Assembly: GCA_029880265.1 (NCBI GenBank)
Contig: JAOUOT010000015.1
Location: forward strand, 1-64,000
From: Spirochaetia bacterium
GTDB taxonomy: Bacteria; Spirochaetota; Leptospiria; Turneriellales; JAOUOS01
Length of the DNA: 64,000 bases
Reading direction: 5' to 3'
Shown here: in pieces, positions 48,214-57,573 of the stretch
Layout of the letters: every line of letters begins with the position of its first letter
How positions within the stretch are numbered: the stretch's first letter is position 1
Made by a program: the position numbers and the translations under genes
The notes under the pieces: generated by a model
The model's input: only the letters and a program-made list of their open reading frames with translations
The model's database searches: none
Told to the model about the DNA's origin: nothing

Positions 48214-49428
48214 ATGTTCGAAGCAATAAAAACAATTTTTCAAGGAATATGGGCCAATAAATATACCCGCATTGGCTTATTTTTATTTATTTTTCTTCTC
48301 GTTTTCGGAAATATTATCAAAATTCGTTTTGAAATTCACAATGTCATAGAAAGTTTTTTCAAAGAGCCCTCTTTTGACGACCCTGCCACATACAAAGGAA
48401 AACTCTATGATTTTGAAGAAGATCGCTTAGCGGCTTTAAAGGCCTATAAAAAAGGCATAGAGAAAATGCTAGAAGAAATCTATGATATTTATAACTATGA
48501 AATTCCTGAAGAAATTTTTGTAAAAGATATTGACATACACGATAATTGGCAGAAAAGTCTTGTGAAAGACTCTATTGAGAAAGCTTATTATTTTTTTACC
48601 GATTTAAATTTATTTTGTATGCCCACAACAGAATTTAATACCGTCGGCACAAAATGGCAAAGAGACGAAAAATTAAAAAAAAGAAGACTTCGTAATCAAA
48701 AGGGTAAAAACTATTCTCCTTTTGATTACGCGATTAGAACAGATAAAATCTTTGAAATTAGAAATTTTTTGTTCGAGCTTGATAACGAATATTTCTTAAA
48801 AGCGGCTCAAAAAAAACCCGATGCCCGTCTGTATTTGACCTTTCGAAGTTCATTATACGACGCCTTATGCGAACCCGAGAAAAAAAATCACTTCTGGCAG
48901 AAAGCTCTTGAATACCGCGAATATCTTAACGAGAAAAAAGTATATGAATCTTACCTGAAAGACCAAAGCGAAAGCGAAATCAATACAGAAGAAGTAGCGC
49001 GAAAAGCCGCCATCACGATTAGAACTGACCCATACTATCCTTCATTTTTAAAAGAATTTTATCTTTCGTCATTCTCAAATACTTCAAATCTAGACTGGAA
49101 ACTCAAAAAAAGCGAAGATTTATACCGCAGTTATAAAGATAAAAGTTACTTAAAATCTTATATCTTGTCGCTTCTTGAAAAATCGAGAATATCGGGAGTC
49201 ATAGAAAACAAAAAGATTTTTCAGACGCTTTATGAAATAAAATACCCTTCTATAGAATCTGACTTTGATTATCTTTACGCTCTATCAGAAACCGCGCTTC
49301 GGGCCGGCGAATATAAAAAATCAAAGGCGCTTATAAAAAATATCATAAAAAATAATTACTATAAAACCCGGTTAGACTTAAAAAAAGTTCAGCGTCTTTC
49401 TTTTATGCTTGAACTCAAAGGCTATTAA
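48214..49428 (+). CDS. Membrane-anchored helical repeat protein, unknown function
   Basis: This 404-residue protein has one N-terminal membrane helix (about 20-37) and an extracytoplasmic or cytoplasmic helical body; the last 80 residues have TPR-like spacing (ALSETALRAGEYKKSKAL). I recognise no family. Its stop is one base before the cysteine desulfurase start (TAAAATG), so they are co-translated, although no functional link is evident. Confidence 0.7.
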   Translation: MFEAIKTIFQGIWANKYTRIGLFLFIFLLVFGNIIKIRFEIHNVIESFFKEPSFDDPATYKGKLYDFEEDRLAALKAYKKGIEKMLEEIYDIYNYEIPEEIFVKDIDIHDNWQKSLVKDSIEKAYYFFTDLNLFCMPTTEFNTVGTKWQRDEKLKKRRLRNQKGKNYSPFDYAIRTDKIFEIRNFLFELDNEYFLKAAQKKPDARLYLTFRSSLYDALCEPEKKNHFWQKALEYREYLNEKKVYESYLKDQSESEINTEEVARKAAITIRTDPYYPSFLKEFYLSSFSNTSNLDWKLKKSEDLYRSYKDKSYLKSYILSLLEKSRISGVIENKKIFQTLYEIKYPSIESDFDYLYALSETALRAGEYKKSKALIKNIIKNNYYKTRLDLKKVQRLSFMLELKGY

Positions 49429-49429
49429 A

Positions 49430-50608
49430 ATGCCCCCCCTGTATCTTGATTACAACGCGACGCATCCACCCGATATGCCGAGTCTTCAAAAAGCGATTGA
49501 AATTTATTCAATAAATTACGCCAATACTTCAGGCATATCCAGATTGTCTCAAAAGGCCGCCTATTTGCTCGAAGAAGCAAGACGAAATATTTCTACAAAT
49601 TTAGATATTGATTCTAAACAAATTATCTTTACGTCTTCTGCTTCTGAATCAAACGCCTTATTTATACAAAGCATGCTTAATTATAACAGGCTTCAAAATA
49701 AAAAAAAACTGCAAGTCTACGCAAGCCCACTGGATCATCCGTCGGTTATTGATACTCTTGAAGCCGAACCCGATATTGAAACGAAATATTTAAACGTCAA
49801 TAAAAACGGAGCTCTCGACTTAGAAAACCTGGAAATTATCTTAAAAAATAAACAGGCCGATTTTTTATGCATTTCGCATACTCATAATGAAACAGGAATT
49901 TTTCAACCATTTGACGAAATTGTTAAAATTCTGCGAGAATATCCGGTTGTAACGTTAGTCGACGCGACGCAGACTTTGCCTAAATTAAACAAGCTTTATT
50001 TAAAAAAAGAAAATATATTTCTTCCCTCAAAAGATTTACCTGTCTTTTTTTCGGCTTCGGGCCATAAAATAGGAGCGGGCTTTGGAACAGGCATTTTAAT
50101 AAGACCTGATTTACCGATAGGAAAAAACCTCGAACATTATGTTTTTGCAAAAGGCGGAGGTCAGGAGTTCAAAATTCGTTCGGGTACGCACAACCTGCCC
50201 TCTATTTTAGCTTTTGATATGGTTTTAACCAAAAGAATGAACGACGATAAGCTTCTTGAGAAACTTTTTGAAAACACATCTTTTTTTGAAGAGGAGCTTT
50301 CTAAAGAATTAAATGTTGAAATTATAGGCGCAAACTCTCACAGAATGCCCGGAGTAAGCGGCATAATTTTTAAGGATATCAACGTAGACTTTTTGCTTCT
50401 GGGTCTCGATCAAAAAGAAATAACCGTCTCAACCGGAAGTTCATGCAAATCTAAAGCTAAAAAAGTTTCAAAGGGTCTTGTTTCAATGGGCATTTCTGAA
50501 AAAGACGCTTTAAATGTCTTGCGGTTTTCATACGGCAAATCATTTAATGATGAACAATCGTCTTATACTGTAAACGAAATTTGCGATATCGCCAAGAAAA
50601 TAAAGTAA
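49430..50608 (+). CDS. Cysteine desulfurase (NifS/IscS-like, class V aminotransferase fold)
   Basis: This PLP enzyme of 392 residues mobilises sulfur from cysteine. Visible are LDYNATHPP at the N-terminus, the His/Asp PLP contacts (SHTHNETG and VDATQ), the PLP Lys in SGHKIGAG, GTHN and the catalytic Cys in GSSCKS. The ATG at 49430 is preferred over an in-frame TTG at 49409 inside the previous gene. No iscU, nifU or trmU is adjacent, so whether it serves Fe-S clusters or tRNA thiolation is open. Confidence 0.88.
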   Translation: MPPLYLDYNATHPPDMPSLQKAIEIYSINYANTSGISRLSQKAAYLLEEARRNISTNLDIDSKQIIFTSSASESNALFIQSMLNYNRLQNKKKLQVYASPLDHPSVIDTLEAEPDIETKYLNVNKNGALDLENLEIILKNKQADFLCISHTHNETGIFQPFDEIVKILREYPVVTLVDATQTLPKLNKLYLKKENIFLPSKDLPVFFSASGHKIGAGFGTGILIRPDLPIGKNLEHYVFAKGGGQEFKIRSGTHNLPSILAFDMVLTKRMNDDKLLEKLFENTSFFEEELSKELNVEIIGANSHRMPGVSGIIFKDINVDFLLLGLDQKEITVSTGSSCKSKAKKVSKGLVSMGISEKDALNVLRFSYGKSFNDEQSSYTVNEICDIAKKIK

Positions 50609-50612
50609 TTTA

Positions 50613-50650
50613 ATATGCGGCTTATATCAAGTTATAAGATTTCTGCATAT
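50613..50650. terminator. Interrupted palindrome between convergent genes
   Basis: ATATGC (50613-50618) pairs with GCATAT (50645-50650), and CTTATA (50621-50626) with TATAAG (50633-50638), separated by an internal loop. It covers the stop of the host-attachment-family gene, a layout shared with the palindromes at 24547 and 29683. A bidirectional terminator is plausible. Confidence 0.4.
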
Positions 50651-51068
50651 ATTCGGCCAATTCCTTTTGAGTAAAATGGGTCAAATCTTTTGCGATTTCC
50701 TGCTTAACGGCCTTCGAGAGATTTGCAGAAATTTTCTTTCTAAATTTACCTAAAAAATGCGGCGACATCGCTATTATTATTTCTTCAAATTCATTGGCAG
50801 CCAAATGTTTTTCAAGCGTCTGAATAATATTTTGGGCAAAAGTTTCTTCGAAAATATCATTAAAGCTCTTTTCTTTAGAGTATCCGTGCTTGGCAAAACC
50901 ATGGCTATCTTGCGACGAACCTTGTCTATCGGTTTCTATATCGCGTCCTTTTTTTCTCATGTCGTCATTTTTAAAAATCTCTATTAAATCTAGATCTTTT
51001 TGAATTCGATTATATTTGTAAAGCTTTGCCTCAGCCGCATTTGCCGCCATTATCCATTTTATTCCCAT
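50622..51068 (-). CDS. Host-attachment-family protein (PF10116-like, baeRF-related)
   Basis: This 148-residue protein starts KWIMAANAAEAKLYKY and has the central FAQNIIQTLE and IIIAMSPHFLGKFRK followed by the C-terminal TKEL-type helix. These are the markers of the 'protein required for attachment to host cells' family, which has a release-factor-1-like (baeRF) fold. Despite the family name a role in host contact should not be assumed. AGGAGGG-like bases lie upstream. It stands alone between nifS-like and ccmF genes. Confidence 0.78.
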   Translation of the reverse strand: MGIKWIMAANAAEAKLYKYNRIQKDLDLIEIFKNDDMRKKGRDIETDRQGSSQDSHGFAKHGYSKEKSFNDIFEETFAQNIIQTLEKHLAANEFEEIIIAMSPHFLGKFRKKISANLSKAVKQEIAKDLTHFTQKELAEYMQKSYNLI

Positions 51069-51177
51069 ATTACCCTCCTTAAATTAGATTTTACCGGAAT
51101 TATTTTTTTGAATATTCTCTTCTTTAAAATAAAGATAATAAAGAGGGCTTGAACTTGCCAATATTATGCTTTTTTTA

Positions 51178-53286
51178 TCAACTTTTCGCCGACGAAGGAG
51201 CAACGGGCATTACACTGGCGTGCCAGCTGCCTATTTTGATGAAACGGCCCTCGCCTATAGGCAGTAAAAGCACAATGCCCGATACCGTAAAAAAGATAAA
51301 CCCGAACCATACCCAAAAAACAAGCGAGTTGACCCATACCTGAATTATAACTCTATTATCTTCGCCAATACCGCCATATTGCACATACACATCTTCAAGA
51401 ATTGAGGGCATAATTCCCGGTTCAGACGTCGTTTGTTCATCGTCATACTCGTTGGTCATTCTATTGTACATAGGATATTTACGAAGTTCGGTTGTGTCGC
51501 TTTTCCAGAGTTTATTGTTTTTATAAACATTCATCGTGACCTTATCGGTATAATAAAGGGGCATTGTATCTTTGGGCAAATCAGGCGGATAGGTTGTTCT
51601 TTCAAAATTTGCGAGCTCAAAATTATAGCCGTCAAAATAAACCGTTTCGCCTTTTCTTAGATCAATTTTAATTTCTTTTGAAAAAGCGTTTCCGGTAAAG
51701 CCGATGCATAAAAAAGCGAAACCAAGATGCACCATATATCCTAAATAACGTCTCTTGTTTTGAAATAATACCAGTATAAAGCCTAAGATAAAGTTTTCTT
51801 TCGTATAATTTACTCTTGTTCTGGCCGCCTTATAAAATTCTTCAAGAACTCCCGCGATAACCAAAACAGATAACGCAAAACCCAAACCCGCCGCAGGCTT
51901 TAAAGCCTCAAGAGAAAAACTATGAGCTCTGTTGTACATAACGACAAAATAAATACCAAGCGTTAGGAACATGGCAGAGAAAGGCAGTCTGAAATTTTTG
52001 ATTAATGTTTTTTTAGCGGTCTTGCGCCACGCTAAAAGAGGGCCCGTGCCCGTTAAAAAAAGAACCAAAAGACCGACGGGAACCATCCACTTATTAAACC
52101 AAATTCCCGTAAGCGATATTTTTTGCCCCGAAAAAAGTTCGGTTAAGGCGGGATACATGGTGCCCCATACGGTCGTAAAAAGAGCGATTAAAAGAACAAC
52201 GTTATTAAATAAAAACCCGGCTTCTCTGCTTAAGAACGAATTAAAAGCGTTATCTGATTTCAACAAATGCAGTCTTGTTAAAATCACATAGGCGCTGCCA
52301 AAAATAATAAAAACCATAAAGACCAGGAAAAACACGCCTAAGTTAGAGCCCCCGAAAGCGTGAACCGAACTTACGACCCCCGAGCGCGTTAAAAAGGTTC
52401 CAAAAATACACATTAAAAAAGAAATACTTACGAGCGACATGTTCCAGACTTTCAACATCCCTCGTTTTTCCTGCACCAAGATAGAATGCAAAAAGGCCGT
52501 ACCTGTAAGCCACGGGAACAGCGAAGCGTTTTCAACCGGATCCCATGCCCAGTAACCGCCCCAGCCAAGTTCTTCATAGGCCCATTTACCGCCAAGAAGC
52601 ATTCCCACGCCTAAAAAATACCATGAGAAAAGGGTCCATCGTCGAATCAAGCGCGTCCAATTTAAGTTCATGCGGTTGGCCAGAAGCGCCGCCATCGCGA
52701 TAGCGTATGGCACGGTAAAAGCGACGTAACCAAAATACAAAGTAGGCGGATGTATCACCATCGCCCAATGCTGCAAAAGAGGATTCAACCCCCTGCCGTC
52801 AGGCATCGCATAAGGAACTCCGTTAGCCATAAAAACCCTGAAAGGGTCTGAACCGGGCTCAAAATTTCCCAGAGCAGAGAAAAATAAACTGATAGCCATT
52901 AAGATTACCGTCATATAAGGCACAAGTATGGGCTCTCTTTTTTCTACATTTTTAATTCCTAAAACAGAAAAGAATACCAGCAGGAAGTTCCAGAACAGCA
53001 AAGAACCGGCCTGCCCCGCCCAAACCGACGTTATTTTATAAAACAAGGGAAGGCGATTGTTTACGTTGCTTTGAACATAAACGACCGAATAATCGGGAAT
53101 AATCAATAATATTAGCAAAATTACGGTAGACGCCAGTAAAACATAAAAATGCAAAAATGCGGACTGCCTCGAGAAGCTAAGCATTTTTTCATTTTTTTTT
53201 GAAATACCCCACATTCCCGATGCTATGGCAAATATACAGGTTGCCAGCGAAAATGCATAGAAGGCCGCGCCTAATTCAGCTAACAT
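51178..53286 (-). CDS. ccmF: Cytochrome c maturation haem lyase subunit CcmF
   Basis: This 702-residue polytopic membrane protein has about 14 helices and the WWD haem-handling motif (WGGYWAWDPVENASL). It ligates haem from CcmE to apocytochrome c in the periplasm. AGGAG precedes the ATG. It follows ccmE by 30 bases. The other ccm genes (A-D, G, H) are not in this window. Confidence 0.94.
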   Translation of the reverse strand: MLAELGAAFYAFSLATCIFAIASGMWGISKKNEKMLSFSRQSAFLHFYVLLASTVILLILLIIPDYSVVYVQSNVNNRLPLFYKITSVWAGQAGSLLFWNFLLVFFSVLGIKNVEKREPILVPYMTVILMAISLFFSALGNFEPGSDPFRVFMANGVPYAMPDGRGLNPLLQHWAMVIHPPTLYFGYVAFTVPYAIAMAALLANRMNLNWTRLIRRWTLFSWYFLGVGMLLGGKWAYEELGWGGYWAWDPVENASLFPWLTGTAFLHSILVQEKRGMLKVWNMSLVSISFLMCIFGTFLTRSGVVSSVHAFGGSNLGVFFLVFMVFIIFGSAYVILTRLHLLKSDNAFNSFLSREAGFLFNNVVLLIALFTTVWGTMYPALTELFSGQKISLTGIWFNKWMVPVGLLVLFLTGTGPLLAWRKTAKKTLIKNFRLPFSAMFLTLGIYFVVMYNRAHSFSLEALKPAAGLGFALSVLVIAGVLEEFYKAARTRVNYTKENFILGFILVLFQNKRRYLGYMVHLGFAFLCIGFTGNAFSKEIKIDLRKGETVYFDGYNFELANFERTTYPPDLPKDTMPLYYTDKVTMNVYKNNKLWKSDTTELRKYPMYNRMTNEYDDEQTTSEPGIMPSILEDVYVQYGGIGEDNRVIIQVWVNSLVFWVWFGFIFFTVSGIVLLLPIGEGRFIKIGSWHASVMPVAPSSAKS

Positions 53287-53316
53287 AAGTGCTCCTTATT
53301 AAAACAAATAAAATAT

Positions 53317-53727
53317 TTAAGATTGATCTTCTGCAATAGCTTTATACTTTGAAGCGCATTTGGCCATTACCTTATCTGCCACAAATAGTCTTTTCTGACC
53401 GTCATATGTACCGTCAATTGTGGCGTCTGCCCCTTCTTTAAAAGTATCGGGAAGAAGCGTTTTTCCGGTAAAAAAAATTGCAAGTTCTTTGCCTTCCTGC
53501 TCTATCACAAAATTGGCTTTTACCCCCTGACGCGTAATGGTGCCTTCTTTGACCTTGCCATACACTGTCATAAATCGGTTATTTAATTTATGGGGGCTTT
53601 CTTTTAAGATTTCATGAAATTCTGTAAGCTGATAATGAGGGTGCCCCGCGTCTCCGCTTGAAGATACGACTAAAAAGATGGCCCCTGCCACCAGCGAGAC
53701 AATGACTGCCGCTAATTTTACTTTCAT
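53317..53727 (-). CDS. ccmE: Cytochrome c maturation haem chaperone CcmE, CxxxY variant
   Basis: This 136-residue protein has one N-terminal membrane anchor (about 5-22) and an OB-fold domain with GKVKEGTI and the VADKVMAKC end. CcmE normally binds haem covalently through His in HxxxY; here the segment is C124-A-S-K-Y128 (TGC codon at 53356-53358). CxxxY CcmE proteins are known from archaea and some Desulfovibrio. GGGAG lies upstream of the ATG. First gene of the ccmE-ccmF pair. Confidence 0.9.
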   Translation of the reverse strand: MKVKLAAVIVSLVAGAIFLVVSSSGDAGHPHYQLTEFHEILKESPHKLNNRFMTVYGKVKEGTITRQGVKANFVIEQEGKELAIFFTGKTLLPDTFKEGADATIDGTYDGQKRLFVADKVMAKCASKYKAIAEDQS

Positions 53728-54034
53728 AAGTTATACTCCCTTATTGAAACACTTTGACAAGTCTTTTATGCTCTTTCTTCTGCCGAATTCAAGAACTGTG
53801 ATTTGTACGCAAATCTAAACGGCGCCTGAATAAAGCCTGGAAAAAACCTTCAAAGAATTTGCTTTATATTTATTCAACAATACTCAAAAAAAACAATCTA
53901 ATACTATTGAATATTTTATATACTACGATTTTTTTGTATTTAAAAGGCAAAATAATAATATATTAAAACTCTATTGTAAGAAAGATGTAATAAATTTATG
54001 GGGCCAAAAAGACCCCGTAAATTAAGAAACTCTA
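53728..54034. other. Intergenic region upstream of ccmE
   Basis: The 307-base interval lies between two minus-strand genes. It holds the ccmE ribosome site and leader. Near 54000-54016 GGGGCC/GACCCC can form a 6-bp stem after the outer-membrane protein gene, a weak terminator candidate without a T-run. I see no gene or clear promoter in the rest. Confidence 0.4.
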
Positions 54035-54559
54035 TTAAAACCCATAACCTATGCCAAGACCATAAACATACGCCACATGATGATGTGCATAGTCAAAATT
54101 TACGGTAGGGGTTAAAGAAAGACTTCCTACGTGAATATCATAGGCCAGACCGCCTCTGAATACAAACGCCTTTTCGCCGCTGTGCATTTCAACGCCGGGG
54201 GCCAAAGCAATCTTAAAACCTCCCGCCGGATGTATAAACAACGCGCCCGCTACTATTGTCTGCATATGATCGCGAAACGCAAAATCAAGTATCAGGCCAA
54301 GGCCCAACAAGCCGTGCATGGCAGAAAAACGATATTCATAATCGGCTCCGGCTGTAAAGCTGGTGCTTTTATCGTAAAAAGTGGTCGCTCCAAGAAAAAT
54401 CGCCGCATGATTTGAATGAATCGCATGCCCGTCTTTTTCTTCAGAAGATTCTGTTTCTTTTGCTTCTTCAGATATCGTCTCTTCAGCCGCGTCTTGCGAA
54501 AAAAGAGGCATTGAGAAGGCTAAAAAAACAATCGCTAATATACTTGTAAACTTTTTCAT
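54035..54559 (-). CDS. Small outer-membrane beta-barrel protein
   Basis: A signal peptide (cleavage near LFSQDA) is followed by an acidic low-complexity segment (about 22-45) and eight or so alternating beta strands, ending in GLGIGYGF with C-terminal Phe, as in outer-membrane barrels of the OmpA/OmpW size class. His residues are unusually frequent (HAIHSNH and YAHHHVAY), which might bind metal. It is 174 residues. Function is unknown. Confidence 0.75.
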   Translation of the reverse strand: MKKFTSILAIVFLAFSMPLFSQDAAEETISEEAKETESSEEKDGHAIHSNHAAIFLGATTFYDKSTSFTAGADYEYRFSAMHGLLGLGLILDFAFRDHMQTIVAGALFIHPAGGFKIALAPGVEMHSGEKAFVFRGGLAYDIHVGSLSLTPTVNFDYAHHHVAYVYGLGIGYGF

Positions 54560-54657
54560 AATGGCGGCATATCTATAAAGAAGAATCTCTAGGTCAATAA
54601 TTTTTAACCGGGGCTATTCCTGAAATTATTATGCTTTTCTGCAGGTCAATGCCTTAA

Positions 54658-54768
54658 AACGGTTTTGTTGAACGCTTGCGTACCGACGACTTCACTTATT
54701 TCAACATCGACTATATCGGGAACAGCATAGGGAAGGCGGTTCAAGAGACGCTACTGTTTAGAAACTAG
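54658..54768 (+). pseudogene. Possible gene remnant (37 codons, no start)
   Basis: Between a TAA at 54655 and the TAG at 54766 the plus strand reads a protein-like, relatively GC-rich sequence (VERLRTDDFTYFNIDYIGNS and on to ETLLFRN). There is no start codon with a ribosome site. I do not recognise the family. Its position at the edge of the dlt-type operon would fit debris from insertion or rearrangement. Confidence 0.35.
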
Positions 54769-54792
54769 GTTCTCTTTATAATATTACTAATT

Positions 54793-56298
54793 TTATAAGT
54801 TCATATAAAACTCTGTTAATGCTTTTTTATCAATTTTATGATTATTGCTATACGGGAACTTCTCAACTATGACAATATCTGTCGGTATCATATATTCAGG
54901 TAATTTTTTACCCAGTTTCATTTTAATTATATTAAGAATTTCTTTATATTCTTCATTAATATTATTTCGTAAAATTATAAATGCAACAATTTTAGTCACT
55001 TTCATATTTCTGCACAAAGGAACGGCAATAGCATCCTTTATTTCTTCAATTTGCAGCATAGAATTATTTATATCGCCAACCTCTATTCGAAAACCATTCA
55101 GCTTTATTTGCTCATCTTTTCTGCCAACAAAATATAAAATATTACCTTTTAAAAACCCAAAGTCTCCGGTCTTAAAGCAACGCTTATTTTCTTTTATATA
55201 AAATTTTTCTTTATTTAATTTCTCGTTATTAAAATATCCAATACTGACATGATCTCCTATAATTTCAATTTCTCCTATCTCTTTGCCATTTTCATTTTGA
55301 ACATTAATTAAGTTTATTTTCTTTTCTTTATCTATCATACCGATTGGCAAAGAGGGTTCATTATTGATGATATCTTGAGTAATTTCGATCATAGTCGTAC
55401 ATACGGTAGCTTCTGTAGGTCCGTATGCATTTATTATTCTACTATTAGAAAAATTATTTTTTATATTTTGAGTTATTTTATTCGGAAGAATCTCTCCGCA
55501 AAAAAAGAAAATTTGCAATACTGGCAATTCCCTTTCATTAAAATCTCTACTTAAAAGCATTTTAGAAATAAAGGATGGCGTTGAAACCCATATTGAACAA
55601 TCATATGCCTTTACTCTTTCAATAAACATATCAGCTTTTTCTGCAGTATTCCTATCAACCATAACTAATGAGCCGCCAAAATGCAAAAAACTCATAAGTT
55701 CAAATACTGACAAATCAAAACTAAATGGCGCCTGATTCATAAAAACCGGTTTTGAAGGCAAATTATAATCTTTTTCAATCCAGGATAAGAAGTTAATAAT
55801 TGATTTTCTGGTGATTTGAACCCCCTTCGGTTCGCCTGTACTGCCCGAAGTGAATATTATATAAACAATAGGGTCATCACTATAATAGTATTTTTCAGCA
55901 AAAACTGACGATTGTTGTATCTTAATTCCCTCTTGATAAACAATAACCGAGAAATTTGAATTTTCAATTTCTAAAGTTGATATTAATATCTCAGAACCGG
56001 TTATTTTTCTTATTTTTTCGATTCTCTCTAACGGAACATTGGTATCGAGAGGAACATAAGGCAATTCTAAGCGAATACACGCAATAATCGCAACAACATA
56101 GAACGACTCTTTATGGCCATATATGATTACCGGATGCCCTTTCGGTAAATTCATCTCTTCTAATCTTTTGCATAAACTTTCAACATTTTCTTTTAAAAAC
56201 TTCCAGCTTAAGTCAATATCTGAGCCCGAAATTGATATTCGTTCGTTATTATAGTTTATTATTTCTTCAAAGTTATTTGTTAAAAAATTATATCTCAT
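54793..56298 (-). CDS. dltA: D-alanine--carrier protein ligase, DltA-like
   Basis: This 501-residue adenylation-domain enzyme activates an amino acid with ATP and loads it on DltC. Core motifs are intact: FTSGSTGEPKG (A3), NAYGPTEAT (A5), KTGDFGF (A7), GRKDEQIKLNGFRIE (A8) and the catalytic Lys near NHKIDKKAL (A10). The FFFCGEILP segment carries the Cys that in characterised DltA favours D-alanine, so D-Ala is the likely substrate. It ends the operon, 6 bases after dltB. Composition is AT-rich compared with the flanking genes. Confidence 0.85.
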   Translation of the reverse strand: MRYNFLTNNFEEIINYNNERISISGSDIDLSWKFLKENVESLCKRLEEMNLPKGHPVIIYGHKESFYVVAIIACIRLELPYVPLDTNVPLERIEKIRKITGSEILISTLEIENSNFSVIVYQEGIKIQQSSVFAEKYYYSDDPIVYIIFTSGSTGEPKGVQITRKSIINFLSWIEKDYNLPSKPVFMNQAPFSFDLSVFELMSFLHFGGSLVMVDRNTAEKADMFIERVKAYDCSIWVSTPSFISKMLLSRDFNERELPVLQIFFFCGEILPNKITQNIKNNFSNSRIINAYGPTEATVCTTMIEITQDIINNEPSLPIGMIDKEKKINLINVQNENGKEIGEIEIIGDHVSIGYFNNEKLNKEKFYIKENKRCFKTGDFGFLKGNILYFVGRKDEQIKLNGFRIEVGDINNSMLQIEEIKDAIAVPLCRNMKVTKIVAFIILRNNINEEYKEILNIIKMKLGKKLPEYMIPTDIVIVEKFPYSNNHKIDKKALTEFYMNL

Positions 56299-56304
56299 AA
56301 TTTA

Positions 56305-57573
56305 TTAAAATCCTAAATTCATTAATATTTTATTATCTATATCTTTAAGATATGGAACCTTGGCGCTGAAAACATAGAGAGCCAGAACAACAAAATTTAT
56401 TAATATAAAAGCAGATAATACTCCGGTTATCTTAGGTGAATTAAATAAACTGTCTTTGCCTTTTATCCCTAAATAATAACGATAGCTGTTATGAACCGCA
56501 GAATAAATTCCAAACATAAAACCACTTAAAATAAAATGAAATTTTATACCATTCCACATTCCCATCAATAAAAATGTTATTATCAAAGATATATTTTGTA
56601 ATGACAATCGATATTTTCTAAGTTTTTTAAATTTATACAAATACATATAAATGGGTTTAAAGAAATAATCTTTAAGCCACGAACCTAATGTTATATGAAA
56701 CCTTCGCCAAAATTCCTGGGGATTTTTCGAAAGAAAAGGATAATTAAAATTTTCAGGTATATTTATTCCTATCATTTTCGCCGACCCGATTGCCATTGAT
56801 GAATAACCGGCAAAATCAAAATAAAAATATATAGAATATCCATACATCATCGAAATCATATCTTTTAAATTTGTACTGTTCTCATCAATATTTTTTATCC
56901 AAAAATCATCAATCATTTTAGCAATAATAAATTTTTGCAGCACGCCAATCAATAAAATACGCCAGCCTGATAAAATGTTATCTGTAGATATCTGGTCGTA
57001 TCCATTTTCAATATTATTCGCAAACCGATATGACCGATCAATTGGCCCCGCTAACAAAGTAGGCGGGAAAAGCAGAAAAGAAACAAAATCTATAATATTC
57101 ATCTCGGGATTATGCTGGCTGTCAATAATCAATTGAACCGTACGAAAAGTAATATATGACAAACCTATAAATGTGATTAATGGAATTAATATATAGAACT
57201 TTACTAATACCATTGGCAGAGCGACTAAAAGTATCCCCAAAATATTTATTATTTTCTTAGGTAAAACTAAATACTTATAAATAAAATAAATATAGACTAT
57301 AAATAATAAAGCATGAATCGGCTGAGGAAATAATATAATGATATACAAAAGGGTTAAAAAAAATATTAATTTACTATATGAAATAAATTTCTTGAAATAT
57401 TTTTTAATCAAAACTACGCCAACAGTTACTAGAATTATTATGATAAAATATTTCAATTCAGTAAAAGGTAAAATATTTCGGGAAATCTTATTTGAAAGAT
57501 TATTCTCAAAATTGTTGATATATAAACTGAACTGTTCTATTAATTTCAGAAGAGTCAATGATTTTACCTCCAT
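56305..57573 (-). CDS. dltB: MBOAT acyltransferase, DltB-like, with altered catalytic motif
   Basis: This polytopic protein of about 11 helices has the MBOAT signature NPQEFWRRFHITLG. His293 matches one conserved His, but the segment normally reading GxWHG is GMWNG: Asn341 (codon 56551-56553) replaces the His considered catalytic in DltB. The second WHG-like His is also absent (GFMFG). It should pass D-alanine from DltC across the membrane. Start is uncertain: ATG 57573 is shown, but GGAGG at 57567-57571 is ideally placed for TTG 57558. Both starts lie inside dltX. Confidence 0.82.
   Translation of the reverse strand: MEVKSLTLLKLIEQFSLYINNFENNLSNKISRNILPFTELKYFIIIILVTVGVVLIKKYFKKFISYSKLIFFLTLLYIIILFPQPIHALLFIVYIYFIYKYLVLPKKIINILGILLVALPMVLVKFYILIPLITFIGLSYITFRTVQLIIDSQHNPEMNIIDFVSFLLFPPTLLAGPIDRSYRFANNIENGYDQISTDNILSGWRILLIGVLQKFIIAKMIDDFWIKNIDENSTNLKDMISMMYGYSIYFYFDFAGYSSMAIGSAKMIGINIPENFNYPFLSKNPQEFWRRFHITLGSWLKDYFFKPIYMYLYKFKKLRKYRLSLQNISLIITFLLMGMWNGIKFHFILSGFMFGIYSAVHNSYRYYLGIKGKDSLFNSPKITGVLSAFILINFVVLALYVFSAKVPYLKDIDNKILMNLGF

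Noticed and set aside
50622-51068. Reading the host-attachment-family gene as a virulence factor
   Set aside because: The family name is historical and it occurs in many free-living bacteria; the sequence gives no evidence of host contact.
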